From positions 1 to 11,257 of the forward strand of contig CAYNNP010000219.1 of the NCBI GenBank assembly GCA_964398215.1: a DNA stretch of 11,257 nt, in the 5' to 3' direction. Under the pieces are notes generated by a model. That model was not told the origin of the DNA and did not search any database. It saw only the letters and a program-made list of their open reading frames with translations. Position numbers and translations under genes: made by a program. This stretch comes from CAYNNP01 sp964398215. Lineage in GTDB: Bacteria > Planctomycetota > Planctomycetia > Pirellulales > Pirellulaceae. Below are positions 1-7,611 of the stretch, piece after piece. Position 1 is the stretch's first letter; every line of letters starts with the position of its first letter.

Positions 1-769
1 AGTGCATACCTTGATTGCGATCTGTGTTGAAGAATCCGTGTGGCTGACCTTGATACAAGTACAACTCGCTACGAACTCCTGCTTTTTTCATGTTGCCACG
101 AAAACGCTCAGCCGTCGAAACGGGAATCAGGTTGTCTTTGGTACCCAAAAAAACGATGGCGGGTGGATCATCAGAAGTGATGTTGTGCGCTGGTGAAAAC
201 TCCTTGAATCGTTTTTTCACACGACTTGTCCCCCATTCACCTGGGCCGTTGTCGTAAACGGGATTGAACAAGCAAAGTGCGTTTGGCTTTCGCGATACCC
301 CATCGATTTTTGGATCGTCCATCATGCCTAGAAAGGCAGCTAGATGGCCGCCCGCGGACCCGCCGCCAGCTGCCAGCCGGTTGGGGTCGATGCCAAGCTT
401 CTGAGAGTTGGATCGGATGTAGCGAATCGCATCGGATACGTCTTCGGTGCAAGTCACAGGTGGGACAGACGTCTTCTTCTTTAGCAAGCGGTACTCAATG
501 CGAAAACAAACAACACCTCGCTTTGCCAGTTCGATACTGTGCTCGGAGAACTGCCCCGGCTGACCACCGACCCAACCGCCACCATGGATAAAGGCTACCG
601 CAGCACGGCGGTCCGTTGCCTTCCAGTCCGCAGGCTTTGTCCAGTCGATCTTGAGCTGCCGCTCGCCAACTTTCTTGTAGTTCATGGTGCCTTCGACAGG
701 ATCTGCGGCGCTGGCTGTGCAGCAAAGCAACGAAAGACAGATCGATACAAACATCAGTTGCTTGAGCAT
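1..769 (-). CDS. Secreted alpha/beta hydrolase (esterase-like), 3' end cut by the window edge
   Basis: 256 codons are visible and the frame is still open at position 1, so the C-terminus is missing. The N-terminus is a Sec signal peptide with a likely cut after ASA (about residue 21), which places the enzyme in the periplasm or outside. The fold is alpha/beta hydrolase: HGGGW at 62-66 forms the oxyanion hole, GGGSAGGH carries the nucleophile Ser138, Asp212 lies in GTKDNLIPV, and His244 lies in QPHGFF, completing a catalytic triad. This pattern matches BD-FAE/acetylesterase-like enzymes of planctomycetes, which act on small acyl esters of sugars. The substrate cannot be read from the sequence. 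The start is supported by AAAGGA (777-782), with AGGA 7 nt from ATG. It follows the TANGO2-like gene on the same strand, but a terminator separates the two, so it probably has its own promoter within about 785-811; none stands out. Confidence 0.9.
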   Translation of the reverse strand, partial: MLKQLMFVSICLSLLCCTASAADPVEGTMNYKKVGERQLKIDWTKPADWKATDRRAAVAFIHGGGWVGGQPGQFSEHSIELAKRGVVCFRIEYRLLKKKTSVPPVTCTEDVSDAIRYIRSNSQKLGIDPNRLAAGGGSAGGHLAAFLGMMDDPKIDGVSRKPNALCLFNPVYDNGPGEWGTSRVKKRFKEFSPAHNITSDDPPAIVFLGTKDNLIPVSTAERFRGNMKKAGVRSELYLYQGQPHGFFNTDRNQGMH

Positions 770-811
770 GTTGGGTTCCTTTGACAAATCAGTTTGTGAA
801 GTTGGCTGGTG

Positions 812-846
812 GCAAATAAAAAAGGCGTTCTCAAATTGAGAACGCC
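812..846 (-). terminator. Intrinsic terminator behind the TANGO2-like gene
   Basis: Read on the minus strand, a perfect 10-bp stem (GGCGTTCTCA / TGAGAACGCC, plus-strand 824-833 and 837-846) with a 3-nt loop is followed directly by TTTTTTATTT (823-814). It starts 32 nt after the stop codon of the gene ending at 879. The T-tract is on one side only, so it acts for minus-strand transcription. It separates that gene from the hydrolase downstream. Confidence 0.88.
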
Positions 847-878
847 TATCGTGATTTATAGGGCTTCGGAGCGTGATG

Positions 879-1661
879 TTACGCCTGGGTCGCTTTGGCC
901 TTGGCACGTGCTTCACGAAGACCTCGGCTGAGAATATCGCGCAACATTGGCGAGCAATCCTCGAACTTGGCCTGGTCGGGGGCTCCGTTGCAGAACTGGT
1001 AGATCGCGTCTCTCGGTTTGACTCCCAAGGCGATCAGCGAACTGCTGACGGTTCCGTAATCGTTATTTCGAACAACCATGCTGGGGCGACCGGGTCCGAC
1101 CGGAGCACGAGCAAATACCTTGCTGGCAACGGCCAAGAATTTGACAGGCGAATCCAGTGTCTGGAGCGTCAGCAACCGTCGTGCCATTTGGACGCGTTGG
1201 TCCTCTGGATCATTCAAGTTGCGGGCGCCGATGATATTCAGCCCTTCACGCAGCTCCACGACTTCCTGACGCTCGTCAGCGTGGATGCAGTAGCCATTTT
1301 CTGCATCGGCAACGATGATGTTGCAGCCTTCGTAGCGAGTTTTGGCGAATTCTGCTTGAGCCCGCTCCAGTCCCGCAGCAGCGGTCCCAGATCGCAGCAG
1401 ATCCATCGCTAGCAATCCTCGCGAACGCTGGCCAAACAGAGGTCGGGATGTGACTCGGTTGCAAACGCCGACAAACATTCCGTTTTGATTAACACCCAGC
1501 CAAGTTCCGCCAGATTTCTGGTCGATTCCGCTTAATATGCGGGGCTTTCCAGATTGAATCGACGGCGACAAACTGGGTCGGTCGAAATACTCCTCGCGGT
1601 TCGCCGCGACAAGAATTGGACTTTCGGGAACTAAGCGGTACTGAACAGCCAGTAAGCACAT
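879..1661 (-). CDS. TANGO2/NRDE family protein
   Basis: 260 aa, the usual size for bacterial NRDE (TANGO2, formerly DUF833) proteins. The N-terminus begins Met-Cys, with Cys2 in the position of an N-terminal-nucleophile residue once Met is removed; this fixes the start. The family signature appears as NREE at 21-24, a conservative variant of NRDE, followed by YFDRP. GGTWLGVN at 51-58, VGVCNR at 64-69 and YGTVSSS at 202-208 are further family landmarks. There is no signal peptide, so the protein should be cytoplasmic. Animal TANGO2 has been linked to haem trafficking and lipid metabolism; in bacteria the reaction is not settled, so I give no activity. The last 15 residues are rich in Ala, Lys and Arg. 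A strong terminator follows. The 232 bp upstream (1662-1893) is intergenic. Confidence 0.88.
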   Translation of the reverse strand: MCLLAVQYRLVPESPILVAANREEYFDRPSLSPSIQSGKPRILSGIDQKSGGTWLGVNQNGMFVGVCNRVTSRPLFGQRSRGLLAMDLLRSGTAAAGLERAQAEFAKTRYEGCNIIVADAENGYCIHADERQEVVELREGLNIIGARNLNDPEDQRVQMARRLLTLQTLDSPVKFLAVASKVFARAPVGPGRPSMVVRNNDYGTVSSSLIALGVKPRDAIYQFCNGAPDQAKFEDCSPMLRDILSRGLREARAKAKATQA

Positions 1662-1893
1662 CTCGCAGCTTTCTTTTCAAAGATCGGTGATTCCATTTAC
1701 ACTTGCCAAGCCGACTCGCCAACCCAAGGGTATTTGACGCATCAAACTCGACGACGCCTAATGTATCTACGGTGACCCTTAATCTGCACCCCCGGATGGG
1801 TGGTTCACAGGCGGAATCACACGAAAAAGCAGTGAAATGGGGCGGTTTAGTGAGACTTTGGGCAAACAAAGCTGGGTTTTTCAGTTCGGCGCA
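1662..1893. other. Intergenic region between the TANGO2-like gene and the binding-protein gene
   Basis: No credible gene. It should hold the promoter of the minus-strand TANGO2-like gene, but I see no convincing -35/-10 pair. There is a small inverted repeat TTTGA-CGCA-TCAAA at 1733-1746 and a short CACCC...GGGTG pair near 1788-1802. Both are too short to name as an operator or terminator. Confidence 0.6.
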
Positions 1894-2931
1894 TCAGTCT
1901 GCGAACAGTTCTCGCAAGGTGTCCGACCACTTTTTCCACCCCTCAGCCGCCGCTTCAAAATCGACTCGCATCCATCGAACGGGCGTTTCGGGCAGCACTC
2001 GAGGCGGGAATTTACTCTTGCGACTGAGCGGCATTTGGCTGCTATCGCCCATCGCCAAACGGTCTTCTGTATCTGGTTGAAGCAAGAAATCAGCAAGTGC
2101 AGATGCGGCATTCGGGTGCGCCGAGTTCTTTAAAATGGCGATCGAATTGGGGATTCTGAGCGTCCCAGGTTGAGACGATTCTTGATCTGGAAAGATGATT
2201 TCGATGGGCTTGCCTTGGTCTTTTTCGATGATCGCATCGTCCGTGTCGGTCAGGCCCCAAGCCACATTGCCTGCCGATACGGCCAACGCGACCTGTTTGT
2301 TTCCTGACAGGATGACGGCGTTATCGCGGATCCGCGTCAGCAAGTCGATCGTTTCGCTGTGACCATTCTTTTCACGCAACACGGCAAAGTGAGTGGCAGT
2401 GGTTCCAAACAGCGGCCGCGCCATCGCGCAATTGTCCTTCCATTTCGGGTCGGCAAGCTCCTGGACGGAACTTGGCCGTTTTGCGGGATCGGGCAAGAGC
2501 TTTGTATTGACGATCAAAACACGAGCCCGGGCGGCGAATCCGCACCACGTGCCGTCACTTGCCATCATGTCTTTCGGCCAAGCACCATCGACTTTCCAAT
2601 CATGCGATTTCAACAGCCCCAGTTTCTGGAGCCGCACGGTGTGCATGATTTCATTGTTCCAGAACAGGTCGCAGACTGGTTTTTCGCCCTCAGCGATTAT
2701 CTGATTGACCAGCCCCACGGTCTTGGTCGATTCCACATCGAACTTCGCTGAAACATCGGTCTCGTTTTCGGTTGAGCGTTCATAGGCCTTTAAAATGGGG
2801 TCTGCGAATTCCTGGTCAAGCGCTGAGTACACCACGACCTCATTTTCCGACCTGGAAACGCAGCCGGCTGCGGATAAGATCGCAAGCGCACACAATGTCT
2901 GCACTACAAATCTGCTGCGGATTGCCAGCAC
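1894..2931 (-). CDS. Lipoprotein solute-binding protein of the Fe(III) ABC transporter family (COG1840-like)
   Basis: 345 aa from a GTG start at 2931. I chose GTG because it gives a classic lipoprotein signal: a short basic start with RSR, hydrophobic FVVQTLCALAILSAAG, then Cys24 for lipid attachment. The in-frame ATG at 3156 would overlap the divergent gene by 166 nt and add about 75 unlikely residues. The mature protein starts the binding-protein fold with VVVYSALDQEFADPIL. It continues with CDLFWNNE, GFAARARVLIVNT and GNVAWGLTDTDDA, a series typical of family-1 binding proteins annotated as Fe(3+) carriers. The tandem Tyr that binds iron in FbpA is not seen at GLTDTDDA, so the ligand may not be ferric iron. 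No permease or ATPase gene lies in the window. SD support for GTG is poor: an AGGAGG exists about 30 nt upstream, too far to serve it. Confidence 0.85.
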   Translation of the reverse strand: MLAIRSRFVVQTLCALAILSAAGCVSRSENEVVVYSALDQEFADPILKAYERSTENETDVSAKFDVESTKTVGLVNQIIAEGEKPVCDLFWNNEIMHTVRLQKLGLLKSHDWKVDGAWPKDMMASDGTWCGFAARARVLIVNTKLLPDPAKRPSSVQELADPKWKDNCAMARPLFGTTATHFAVLREKNGHSETIDLLTRIRDNAVILSGNKQVALAVSAGNVAWGLTDTDDAIIEKDQGKPIEIIFPDQESSQPGTLRIPNSIAILKNSAHPNAASALADFLLQPDTEDRLAMGDSSQMPLSRKSKFPPRVLPETPVRWMRVDFEAAAEGWKKWSDTLRELFAD

Positions 2932-2990
2932 GCCTGCGTGATATAGAAACGAGTTGCCAAGCCTCCTCTCGAAGACGCTAGACTGGGTGG
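2932..2990. promoter_or_regulatory. 59-bp divergent intergenic region
   Basis: It separates the minus-strand binding lipoprotein (GTG at 2931) from the plus-strand peptidase gene (ATG at 2991), so both 5' ends must be controlled here or inside the opposite gene. On the plus strand TTGCCA (2954-2959) and TAGACT (2979-2984) are 19 bp apart, with TAGACT only 6 nt before ATG. If used, this would give an almost leaderless transcript. Spacing is longer than ideal, so this is tentative. Confidence 0.3.
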
Positions 2991-4262
2991 ATGATTGAAA
3001 TTTCAAAACGGTACCTTTCGGTAATTTCGCTGGGAGTGATTTGGTGCGCTTCTGTAGGCTACTGCCAAGATGGCTTCCAAAACTTGCAGGGTCAACACAT
3101 CGATTTGACCACAGATTTAGAATCCGCAGAACAGGCACAGGAGTTGGTGGACGCATTTGACGCTGCCACGCCGCAATGGGAGTCTTTCTGGAACTTGCCC
3201 GCTGGGTCGCTGGACGACTGGAAGGTCCGGGCCTATGTGATGGTCAACAAGAATCGTTTTGCTCAGGGCGGACTAATCCCAGCACAGCTGCCGAATTTTC
3301 GGTTTGGCTTCGCAATGGACAACAACATCTGGGTCGTGGCGCAGAAAAGCGAGTATTACACTCGGCACTTGTTGTTGCACGAAGGCGTTCACGCTCTGGC
3401 TTTTGACCGATTCAATGGAGCAGGGCCAAGCTGGTTCATGGAAGGAAGCGCTGAATTGCTGTCGGTGCACACCGGCAAGGGCGATCGTGTAAAGATCAAC
3501 CAAGTCCCAACAGATCGCGAACTGGTTTCTGATTGGGGGCGATTTACATTGTTAAACGCACGGCGAAAGCAATCCGGGATTCCTTCGTTGGCCACCGTGC
3601 TGAACTATCCTCGCGACATGAAATCTGATGTGGAGTCGTACGGATGGAGCTGGGCAGCGGTGATGCTGCTGTCAGCGTATCCCGAGTACCAAACGGCTTT
3701 TCAAAAGTCGGCTCGCAACGGCAGCGATATGACAGGCGGATTCAACCTTCAGCTTCGCCAAACGATCGATCGAGACTGGCCAATCCTGAACGCTCGATGG
3801 CGGTTGATGTGCCACAATCTGGACTATGGATTTGATTGGCAGCGCGAGCAAGTCAAAATTTCAATGGCAGATAAACTCTGGGATCGCCAAACGCTGACCA
3901 CCACAATCAACGCAAATCAAGGTTGGCAAAGCGTTGGACCGCGATTTGGTCCTGGCATGAAAATCACAATTCGACCAGACGGCCAAGTGACTTTGGCAAA
4001 CACGCCAAAGCCTTGGGTTAGTGAACCGCCGGGAGTCACCATTCGATATCACCGTGGCAAACCACTTGGGCAATTGCAACTCGTTCAGCTTGCCAATCTA
4101 ACTCCAACTGAGCAATTTCATGCTGATCTAAAAGTCCAATCGATCGAGCAATCGACCACGATCCAGATCAAGCAACATTGTTGGCTGTTGCTACGAGTGA
4201 ATGATTTTCCAGGTGAACTTGGTGACAATAGCGGCGGCTATCAAGTTACGATTCAGCAGTGA
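2991..4262 (+). CDS. Secreted HExxH metallopeptidase-like protein with a C-terminal LecA-like domain
   Basis: 423 aa. Residues 1-26 look like a signal peptide (hydrophobic YLSVISLGVIWCASVGYC), so it is exported. A gluzincin-type zinc site is visible: H130-E131-x-x-H134, and about 17 residues later WFMEGSAELL, giving Glu151 (or Glu155) as the third ligand. WSWAAVMLLSAYPEYQTAF at 219-237 is also typical of peptidase-MA/DUF1570-like proteins. Residues about 300-423 look like a separate beta domain. GWQSVG followed by GPGMKITI and the ending VNDFPGELGDNSGGYQVTI resemble the Pseudomonas LecA galactophilic lectin, where the matching Asp and Asn residues bind calcium. Here these would be D405, D412 and N413. 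The fusion suggests a glycan-targeted peptidase, but peptidase activity is inferred. The next gene starts 23 bp downstream on the same strand, probably in one operon. Confidence 0.82.
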   Translation: MIEISKRYLSVISLGVIWCASVGYCQDGFQNLQGQHIDLTTDLESAEQAQELVDAFDAATPQWESFWNLPAGSLDDWKVRAYVMVNKNRFAQGGLIPAQLPNFRFGFAMDNNIWVVAQKSEYYTRHLLLHEGVHALAFDRFNGAGPSWFMEGSAELLSVHTGKGDRVKINQVPTDRELVSDWGRFTLLNARRKQSGIPSLATVLNYPRDMKSDVESYGWSWAAVMLLSAYPEYQTAFQKSARNGSDMTGGFNLQLRQTIDRDWPILNARWRLMCHNLDYGFDWQREQVKISMADKLWDRQTLTTTINANQGWQSVGPRFGPGMKITIRPDGQVTLANTPKPWVSEPPGVTIRYHRGKPLGQLQLVQLANLTPTEQFHADLKVQSIEQSTTIQIKQHCWLLLRVNDFPGELGDNSGGYQVTIQQ

Positions 4263-4285
4263 TCTGAAAAGGTGAAACTGTCGTT

Positions 4286-5506
4286 ATGAACGAAATGAAC
4301 CCCTACGCCAGTCCGAGCGCAGTTGATGATGAAGAGGACGACTTTTCCAGACCGTTATTTTTTGCAGGAGTGAAAACCAAAGACGATTTGTTACTGTCGC
4401 TAATGAATGCGCCACCTGCGGAAGGTATCAGAAAATACGTTGGTCAACTCACTTCTGTTTTAGTCTTCGGAGGCCTGTTGCTATTCATTGCCGCTGAGCG
4501 GGCAACCCACGGTGTGTTCTGGTTGCTGCTAGGTGCTTCTCTGCTTCCGATCTGGATGCCCATAGCAATCAAGTGGATTCCCGGATACCGAAAGCGCCGC
4601 GAAATCCTGGAAGAAACGGCGAAGTCTGCCGTCATGAATCAAGGATGGCTGGGCGGCGATTTGATCGTGCTGAACGAAGGCAACCAAGCTTATTTGCGAG
4701 CACCACTTGAATCTTTTGCGCCGGTGCATTTCTTCCCAGAGCATTTTTTCATAGCCACAAAATTAGACACACGCCGTCGGTTCACGATTCCTTGTCGGTT
4801 TTTCTACAACGCGGTGGATGCGATTGAAGCTGGCAAGTTGCTTGGTCAAAAAATTGGCGTGTTCCCCAATACAAAACTTGACGAACAAGCAATCTCGCAA
4901 ATCGAACAATTTTCGCAAGTATCCAACAGTTGTGAACCGTTTGGAACGGAATGGTCAATTGATGATTGGCCATTCCAGTCGAACAGCGAAAACCAACATG
5001 ACGCAGAAATCAATCTCGTCGGGCACCAAAAGGGAATTCTGAAATGGACATTCAACAGTTGCGCATATACGTGCGGATTCATTGGATGGGCTTTGTTGCC
5101 CATCTGGGTCGTAGCGGTCATTTGGTTGGTTGCCGCCCTACGGCTGACTGGCGACCTTAGTATGCTGGCGACACCCAATGGACTGACTCTGATCGTACCA
5201 GTCCTCGGCATCTGGGGGATGGTTTTCTTTGCAGTCGCAAGCATGGCTCGCACAATGAAAAAGATGGCAAGGCTGAGCACCACAATTCGTCTCCGCGATA
5301 CCGGATTCTGCATCATTCGCGAGAGCTCTCAGTCTTGGCTAATGTGGTCAGCGATCGACGAATTGGTTCTGGATGACAAGAGTTTTGGTTGGATAGATGC
5401 TGAAACCAAAGAGCAATTTAAATTGCCCAAGGCGTGCTTTAGCGATCCAGCAGCTTTCCAGGACATCAAGGCCGCAGCACGTCGACTGTGCCCCTCCACT
5501 GAATAG
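4286..5506 (+). CDS. Four-helix membrane protein with NPYASP start and YcxB-like C-terminal domain
   Basis: 406 aa, not assignable to a characterised protein. The N-terminus MNEMNPYASPSA carries the NPYASP motif seen at the start of many planctomycete membrane proteins, followed by an acidic stretch (14-19). Two helix pairs are predicted, about 52-70 with 75-96 and about 258-286 with 298-320. After the second pair, residues 335-400 resemble a YcxB-like domain: beta strands, WSAIDELVLDD, then FKLPKACFSDPAAFQDIKA. After the first pair, residues 115-187 have similar order (FFIATK, RRFTIPCRFFYNAVDAIEAGK), suggesting an ancient duplication. Soluble parts are probably cytoplasmic. AAGGTG at 4269-4274 with 11-nt spacing supports the start. 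It lies 23 bp behind the peptidase gene and its end faces the kinase gene. Confidence 0.75.
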   Translation: MNEMNPYASPSAVDDEEDDFSRPLFFAGVKTKDDLLLSLMNAPPAEGIRKYVGQLTSVLVFGGLLLFIAAERATHGVFWLLLGASLLPIWMPIAIKWIPGYRKRREILEETAKSAVMNQGWLGGDLIVLNEGNQAYLRAPLESFAPVHFFPEHFFIATKLDTRRRFTIPCRFFYNAVDAIEAGKLLGQKIGVFPNTKLDEQAISQIEQFSQVSNSCEPFGTEWSIDDWPFQSNSENQHDAEINLVGHQKGILKWTFNSCAYTCGFIGWALLPIWVVAVIWLVAALRLTGDLSMLATPNGLTLIVPVLGIWGMVFFAVASMARTMKKMARLSTTIRLRDTGFCIIRESSQSWLMWSAIDELVLDDKSFGWIDAETKEQFKLPKACFSDPAAFQDIKAAARRLCPSTE

Positions 5507-5519
5507 AAAACAAAGGCCA

Positions 5520-7453
5520 CTATTTGAGATCGTTTTGTTTCGCCGATGAGTTCTTTCGCATTGCCTTGGCGAACTTCCACGAAANNNNNNNNNNNNNNNN
5601 NNNNNNNNNNNNNNNNNNNNNNNNNNNNNNNNNNNNNNNNNNNNNNNNNNNNNNNNNNNNNNNNNNNNNNNNNNNNNNNNNNNNGTCGTGAATTGGTCCC
5701 CGCAATGCAGGCACAGACCGGGCAGCTTGTCGTTCAGAATGTCGTCAGTCGAAATTGTGACAACGTCCAAACCTCCCACAGTCCGTTCGTCGCTTGCTTC
5801 GCCCACGCTCCTGACAGGAGAGTCTGATAGCGACCTTGCCGATCTTGCTACGATCCCATAGCGAACTCCAATCACTCCCGTCATCAATAGTCCGACCGCA
5901 CTCGACAGGCTGACCCAATACGCGGGCGCGAATTGACGACTAGCAAACTGGAATTCTTCCACACCGCTGGTGACGTAGACAAGGCTTGGAAAAGCAATGA
6001 TGACCGTCACCGCTGCTAAAGAAAGCAGACAGAGAATCGCAGCCAGCCCCATTGGCATTTGCCGTTTCACGGGAGTCACTAAAAGCGCAATGATTGCCAG
6101 CCCCAAACACATTGCTGCAATCGCTCCCGCAGGGTCAGAAAATCCTGGCGTCGCTACCACCATCGCTGGAACATCCACGGCGTTCGAAGCGATTTCCTGC
6201 GCTTTGTCGGACACCGTTGGCGTGGGAGCAGTTCGCTCAAATACCGTATTGATCCAGGTGAACGAAGTCGCGATGCCGCCGATCACGCAGCACAGGATGA
6301 TCAGCATTATGGGAGCGCGTTTTTGCGCCACCTCTGGCGAAGTGTTCAAAGCATTTGCAAACCATGGACCAATCGCCCGTGCATCACGATCAAAAATTGC
6401 TGAAAGCCCCTCCCAACTGGTCGTGCTCTCGAGTGTATCGCTACCGGTGCTATCGATATTGAATCGTGAGTTTGATTCAATACCATCGTTGCCAGGCAAT
6501 GGGACACCACTGATTTCACTCACATCGTTGGCTAGGCCGCTTACTTGCTGATAACGCCGAGCGGGCTCCCGTGCCATCGCCTTCAAGACAACTTGATCAA
6601 TTCGTTTATCAACCGATCCTTTTTGCGACGGTGGTTCGAACGAACCCATCGGCACTTCGCCAGTCAACATTTCATAAAACACGACACCTAAAGAATAGAT
6701 GTCCGCACGTTGATCGACACGACTGGACGATTCGATCTGTTCGGGGGCCATGTAGCGCGGTGTGCCCATGACTTGGTTGGTTCCCGTCAGGGTGAAGTAA
6801 CGTGCGTCGGGTTGATCCGCATTCGTATTTAGACGGGCAAGCCCAAAGTCAGCAATTTTGACTCGGCCGTTTTTGTCAACCAAAATATTCTCTGGTTTGA
6901 TATCGCGATGCACGACTCCAGCATCATGCGCATACTGCAGCGCATCGCAGATTTGACGAACGATCGAAAGCGCCAGTTCTTGATCCAATCGACCTTCTTG
7001 CAAGATCTGTCGAAGGTTGGCTCCGGCGACATACTCCATCAAGAAAAAATAGCCGTCGTCGAATTCACCAAAGTCATGAATGCCAACAATGTTGGGATGA
7101 TCCAGTCGTGCCAACGTGCGTGCTTCGCGAGCAAAGCGTTCGGCGAATGACGGATCATTGGCCGACTCTGGCAAAATGATTTTCAGCGCGACCGTTCGAT
7201 CAAGTTTGATTTGTCGAGCATGGTAAACGGCGCCCATGCCTCCCACACCTAAAAGCGACAGGATCTCTAGCTGCGGAAAGTGACCGCCCAGTTCGCTTGG
7301 GGATGGCGCTGTCCGTGCCCCTGCCGTTGTTGGTTCTTGTTGAAACTCTGGTTGTCCACTGATTCCACCTTTCAAAAGGCAAACCGGACACATGCCGCCG
7401 GGAGAATGAGGCGGAATTTCGCGCTGACAAGCTTCGCAGTGAATTTTCGTCAT
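5520..7453 (-). CDS. Membrane Ser/Thr protein kinase with N-terminal zinc ribbon, interrupted by an assembly gap
   Basis: 589 codons are readable before the N gap. Cys6, Cys9, Cys22 and Cys25 form a zinc ribbon typical of planctomycete kinases. The Hanks-type kinase domain is complete: glycine loop LGVGGMGAVY (68-77), VALK with Lys91, HRDIKPEN (182-189, catalytic Asp184), DFG (202-204), APE (236-238) and DIYSLG (251-256), so it should be active. Four hydrophobic segments follow (about 380-400, 441-462, 466-489, 512-534), anchoring it in the inner membrane with the kinase in the cytoplasm. CLHCG at 581-585 looks like half of a second zinc ribbon, cut by the gap. Beyond the gap one frame gives SWKFAKAMRKNSSAKQNDLK and a stop at 5520, just 13 bp from the end of the convergent gene. 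I take this as the C-terminus, though the joining frame is not proven. It follows the ECF sigma gene by 158 bp. Confidence 0.88.
5585..5684. other. Run of 100 N: scaffold gap
   Basis: Exactly 100 undetermined bases, the conventional placeholder for a gap of unknown length. It lies inside the kinase C-terminus, so the true length and missing residues are unknown. Any open frame drawn through it is unreliable. Confidence 0.97.
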
Positions 7454-7611
7454 GGTAGCTTTGTGAATCTCGCAGTTTTTTGTACAAGCCTTTGTCTAGT
7501 CAAAGATTGGAATTTGGCGGGGCCAAGGTTACAGTGTTTCGCGGAAAAATCCCGAATACAGGTCAGGGCACGTAAAAAACGACGTTTGTGCCCATTCATC
7601 GCGGCTGAAAA

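Noticed and set aside
873..1412. 179-codon plus-strand frame antisense to the TANGO2-like gene
   Set aside because: It mirrors a conserved coding frame, and its composition is explained by that gene.
1733..1746. TTTGA-CGCA-TCAAA inverted repeat as an operator of the TANGO2-like gene
   Set aside because: A 5-bp arm occurs by chance often, and no promoter elements are visible around it.
1489..1869. 126-codon minus-strand frame overlapping the 5' half of the TANGO2-like gene
   Set aside because: It lies in another frame of a well-supported gene, has no recognisable domain, and is rich in Arg, Ser and Cys like a shadow frame.
5503..5545. A/T-rich inverted repeat (AAACAAA / TTTGTTT) between the convergent genes as a bidirectional terminator
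   Set aside because: Only 7 A/T-rich pairs with a loop of more than 20 nt; too weak to call.
5348..5584. Continuation of the kinase frame straight through the N gap and into the end of the membrane-protein gene
   Set aside because: It assumes the gap is exactly 100 bases and would overlap the convergent gene antisense by about 158 nt with no recognisable sequence.
7500..7534. TGTAACCTT (minus strand, 7533-7525) as the -35 element of an ECF-type promoter for the kinase gene
   Set aside because: The AACC core fits, but the sequence 16-17 nt further (CCAATC) does not resemble an ECF -10 element; no support beyond one short motif.
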